DNA of 8,302 nucleotides from the NCBI RefSeq assembly GCF_000955955.1, contig NZ_JYJG01000572.1, positions 1-8,302 of the forward strand, given 5' to 3'. This DNA comes from Lentzea aerocolonigenes. Its GTDB lineage: Bacteria; Actinomycetota; Actinomycetes; Mycobacteriales; Pseudonocardiaceae. Under the pieces are notes generated by a model. The model saw only the letters and a list, made by a program, of their open reading frames with translations. It ran no database searches and had not been told where the DNA came from. The translations under genes were made by a program, and so were the position numbers. This document shows, one piece after another, positions 6,580 through 8,302 of this stretch. Each line of letters opens with the position of its first letter. The stretch's first letter is position 1.

Positions 6580-7235
6580 TCGCGCTCGTCACCGGTGGCG
6601 CACACGGCATCGGCGCAGCGCTGGTCAGGCGGCTCGTCGGCAGGGGTGACGACGTCGTGGTCGCCGACATCGATCCGGACGGTGAGGGCGGCAGCCTGTT
6701 CGTGCGGACCGATGTGCGCTCGTACGAGGACAACGAACGGCTCGTGGCCGCCGCTGTCGAACGGTTCGGGCACCTCGACGTCGCGGTGTTCAACGCCGGT
6801 GCCGCCGGACCGCGCTCCTTCAGCGTTTCCGGCTACCGCGACGCCATGCGGGTCAACCTCGACGCGGTCGTCTACGGCCTGGCCGCGTGCTCCGGGGTGC
6901 TGAGCGGCTCGGCGCTCGTGATGGCGAGCATCGCCGGGCTGACCGGCTCGCCCGACGTGTACTACGGGACGGCGAAACACGCGCAGATCGGGTTGGTGCG
7001 GTCGATCTCGCAGACCGCACCGGGCTATCGGATCAACGCGTTGTGCCCAGGGCTGGTCGACACGCGGGCGCTGGCGGCATACCGGTCGGAACTGGTGGCC
7101 GCGGGACTGGCGCTGGCGTCGCCGGACGAGGTCGCCGCCGCTGCCGAGACGGTGCTGGGCGACCGGCGCACCGGCCAGGTGTGGTCGGTGCAGGCCGGTC
7201 GCCCGGTCGAACTGGTGCCCAGAATCAGAGACTGA
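6576..7235 (+). CDS. Short-chain dehydrogenase/reductase (classical SDR)
   Basis: The 219-residue oxidoreductase has a single Rossmann domain. The cofactor loop TGGAHGIG is at 6-13, and Asp31 at the end of strand two (VVADID) favours NAD(H) over NADP(H). Asp46 is in TDV and NAG is at 73-75. The catalytic tetrad is Asn94, Ser118 (MASIAG), Tyr130 and Lys134 (YGTAK). CPG at 157-159 completes the pattern. It is somewhat shorter than the usual 245-260 residues, with a brief C-terminus. The substrate is unknown. The start at ATG 6576 overlaps the preceding stop as ATGA and has no separate ribosome-binding site of note, which points to translational coupling. The open frame upstream of 6576 is a shadow of the membrane-protein gene. 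The context suggests that the TetR ligand may be its substrate or product. Confidence 0.92.
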   Translation: MIALVTGGAHGIGAALVRRLVGRGDDVVVADIDPDGEGGSLFVRTDVRSYEDNERLVAAAVERFGHLDVAVFNAGAAGPRSFSVSGYRDAMRVNLDAVVYGLAACSGVLSGSALVMASIAGLTGSPDVYYGTAKHAQIGLVRSISQTAPGYRINALCPGLVDTRALAAYRSELVAAGLALASPDEVAAAAETVLGDRRTGQVWSVQAGRPVELVPRIRD

Positions 7236-7236
7236 A

Positions 7237-8302
7237 TCAGAGCGTGCTGTACAGCGGGTGCTTCGCGGCCAGCACCTCGACACGGGCGCGCAGCTCGTCG
7301 ATCGCGGCACCGGGCTTCAGGGCCTCGGCGATCACGTCGGCGACCTCGATGAAGTCCACCTCGCCGAAACCGCGGGTGGCCAGCGCGGGCGTGCCGATGC
7401 GCAGGCCCGACGTGACCATCGGCGGCCGCGGGTCGTTCGGGACGGCGTTGCGGTTGACCGTGATGCCGATCTGGTGCAGCACGTCCTCGGCCTGCTTGCC
7501 GTCGAGCTCGGAGTTCACCAGGTCGACGAGGACCAGGTGGACGTCCGTGCCGCCGGTCAGGACCTTCACGCCCGCGGCCGCGACGTCCGGCTGCGACAGG
7601 CGGTCGGCCAGGATCTTCGAGCCTTCCAGCGTGCGGCGCTGGCGGTCGGCGAACTCCGGCGAGGCGGCGTGCTTGAACGCCACCGCCTTGGCCGCGATCA
7701 CGTGCTCCAGCGGACCGCCCTGCTGACCGGGGAAGACAGCCGAGTTGATCTTCTTGGCGATGTCCGCCTCGTTCGACAGGATCACGCCACCACGAGGCCC
7801 GCCAAGGGTCTTGTGGGTCGTGGTCGTCGTGACGTGCGCGTGCGGCACCGGCGACGGGTGCAGACCGGCGGCGACGAGGCCGGCGAAGTGCGCCATGTCG
7901 ACCATCAGGTAGGCCTCGACCGAGTCCGCGATGCGGCGGAACTCGGCGAAGTCCAGCTGGCGCGGGTAGGCGGACCAGCCGGCGACGATCAGCTTCGGGC
8001 GGTGCTCCTGCGCCAGGCGCTCGACCTCGGCCATGTCGACGCGGCCGTCGGAGTCGGCCACGTGGTACGGCACGACGTTGTAGAGCTTGCCGGAGAAGTT
8101 GATGCGCATGCCGTGGGTCAGGTGACCGCCGTGCGCGAGGTCCAGGCCCAGGATCGTGTCGCCGGGCTGCAGCAGCGCGAACATCGCGGCGGCGTTGGCC
8201 TGGGCGCCCGAGTGCGGCTGGACGTTGGCGAAACCGGCGCCGAACAAGGACTTGATGCGCTCGATGGCGAGCCGCTCGACGACGTCGACGTGCTCGCAGC
8301 CG
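7237..8302 (-). CDS. glyA: Serine hydroxymethyltransferase, 5'-truncated by the window edge
   Basis: This is the cytosolic PLP enzyme that interconverts serine and glycine and loads one-carbon units on tetrahydrofolate. The 354 visible residues begin [17 protein letters not shown]. They contain [19 protein letters not shown] and the PLP site [11 protein letters not shown], whose lysine is encoded at 7810-7812. The C-terminus is [11 protein letters not shown]. By comparison with the family about 65 N-terminal residues lie beyond the right edge; the methionine-looking codon at 8247 is an internal TTG leucine, not the start. The gene runs against the dehydrogenase gene: the two stop codons are one base apart and no terminator hairpin lies between them. 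Nothing suggests that the gene is broken. Confidence 0.97.
   Translation of the reverse strand, partial: GCEHVDVVERLAIERIKSLFGAGFANVQPHSGAQANAAAMFALLQPGDTILGLDLAHGGHLTHGMRINFSGKLYNVVPYHVADSDGRVDMAEVERLAQEHRPKLIVAGWSAYPRQLDFAEFRRIADSVEAYLMVDMAHFAGLVAAGLHPSPVPHAHVTTTTTHKTLGGPRGGVILSNEADIAKKINSAVFPGQQGGPLEHVIAAKAVAFKHAASPEFADRQRRTLEGSKILADRLSQPDVAAAGVKVLTGGTDVHLVLVDLVNSELDGKQAEDVLHQIGITVNRNAVPNDPRPPMVTSGLRIGTPALATRGFGEVDFIEVADVIAEALKPGAAIDELRARVEVLAAKHPLYSTL

Overview
The window is GC-rich DNA with almost every codon ending in G or C, frequent GTG starts and short intergenic gaps. This points to a high-GC actinomycete. The gene types and protein style (actinobacterial GlyA, prolyl-oligopeptidase-family DPP, UfaA1-like methyltransferase paired with a DUF1295 membrane protein) suggest Pseudonocardiaceae or a near relative (Lentzea/Saccharothrix/Amycolatopsis type). 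The family-level guess is inference. It looks like ordinary chromosome: no transposase, integrase, tRNA, rRNA, CRISPR or phage gene was seen.

Layout. Bases 1-76 hold no callable gene. 77-2125 (minus) encodes a complete, apparently cytoplasmic S9 (DPP IV-type) serine peptidase. 2126-2332 is intergenic and carries a 12-bp perfect palindrome near the peptidase start plus three copies of a short imperfect repeat. 2333-3103 (minus, DUF1295 membrane protein) and 3100-4353 (minus, SAM-dependent fatty-acyl methyltransferase of the CFA/UfaA1 type) overlap by ATGA and form a two-gene operon read right to left. A 132-bp divergent promoter region (4354-4485) separates it from 4486-5163 (plus), a membrane-anchored or secreted protein with a proline/alanine linker and a Lipoprotein_15 (PF03640, COG4315-like) domain. 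Two strong hairpins (5221-5250 and 5272-5312) follow. A TetR-type operator palindrome then sits directly before a three-gene plus-strand operon whose members all overlap: tetR (5360-5974), a VC0807-like membrane protein (5959-6579) and a short-chain dehydrogenase (6576-7235). Serine hydroxymethyltransferase (glyA) runs from the right edge on the minus strand and stops one base past the dehydrogenase stop.

How the parts work together. The CFA-like enzyme and DUF1295 protein resemble the Mycobacterium tuberculosis Rv0447c-Rv0446c neighbours and probably modify membrane acyl chains. ECF-sigma-like promoter elements can be placed on both strands of the region between the methyltransferase and the secreted protein, so both units may answer the same envelope signal. 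The tetR-membrane protein-dehydrogenase set looks like a self-contained autoregulated unit with unknown substrate. glyA and the S9 peptidase are housekeeping-type neighbours. I see no dramatic new system; the divergent acyl-modification/secreted-protein locus and the compact TetR operon are the parts most worth following.
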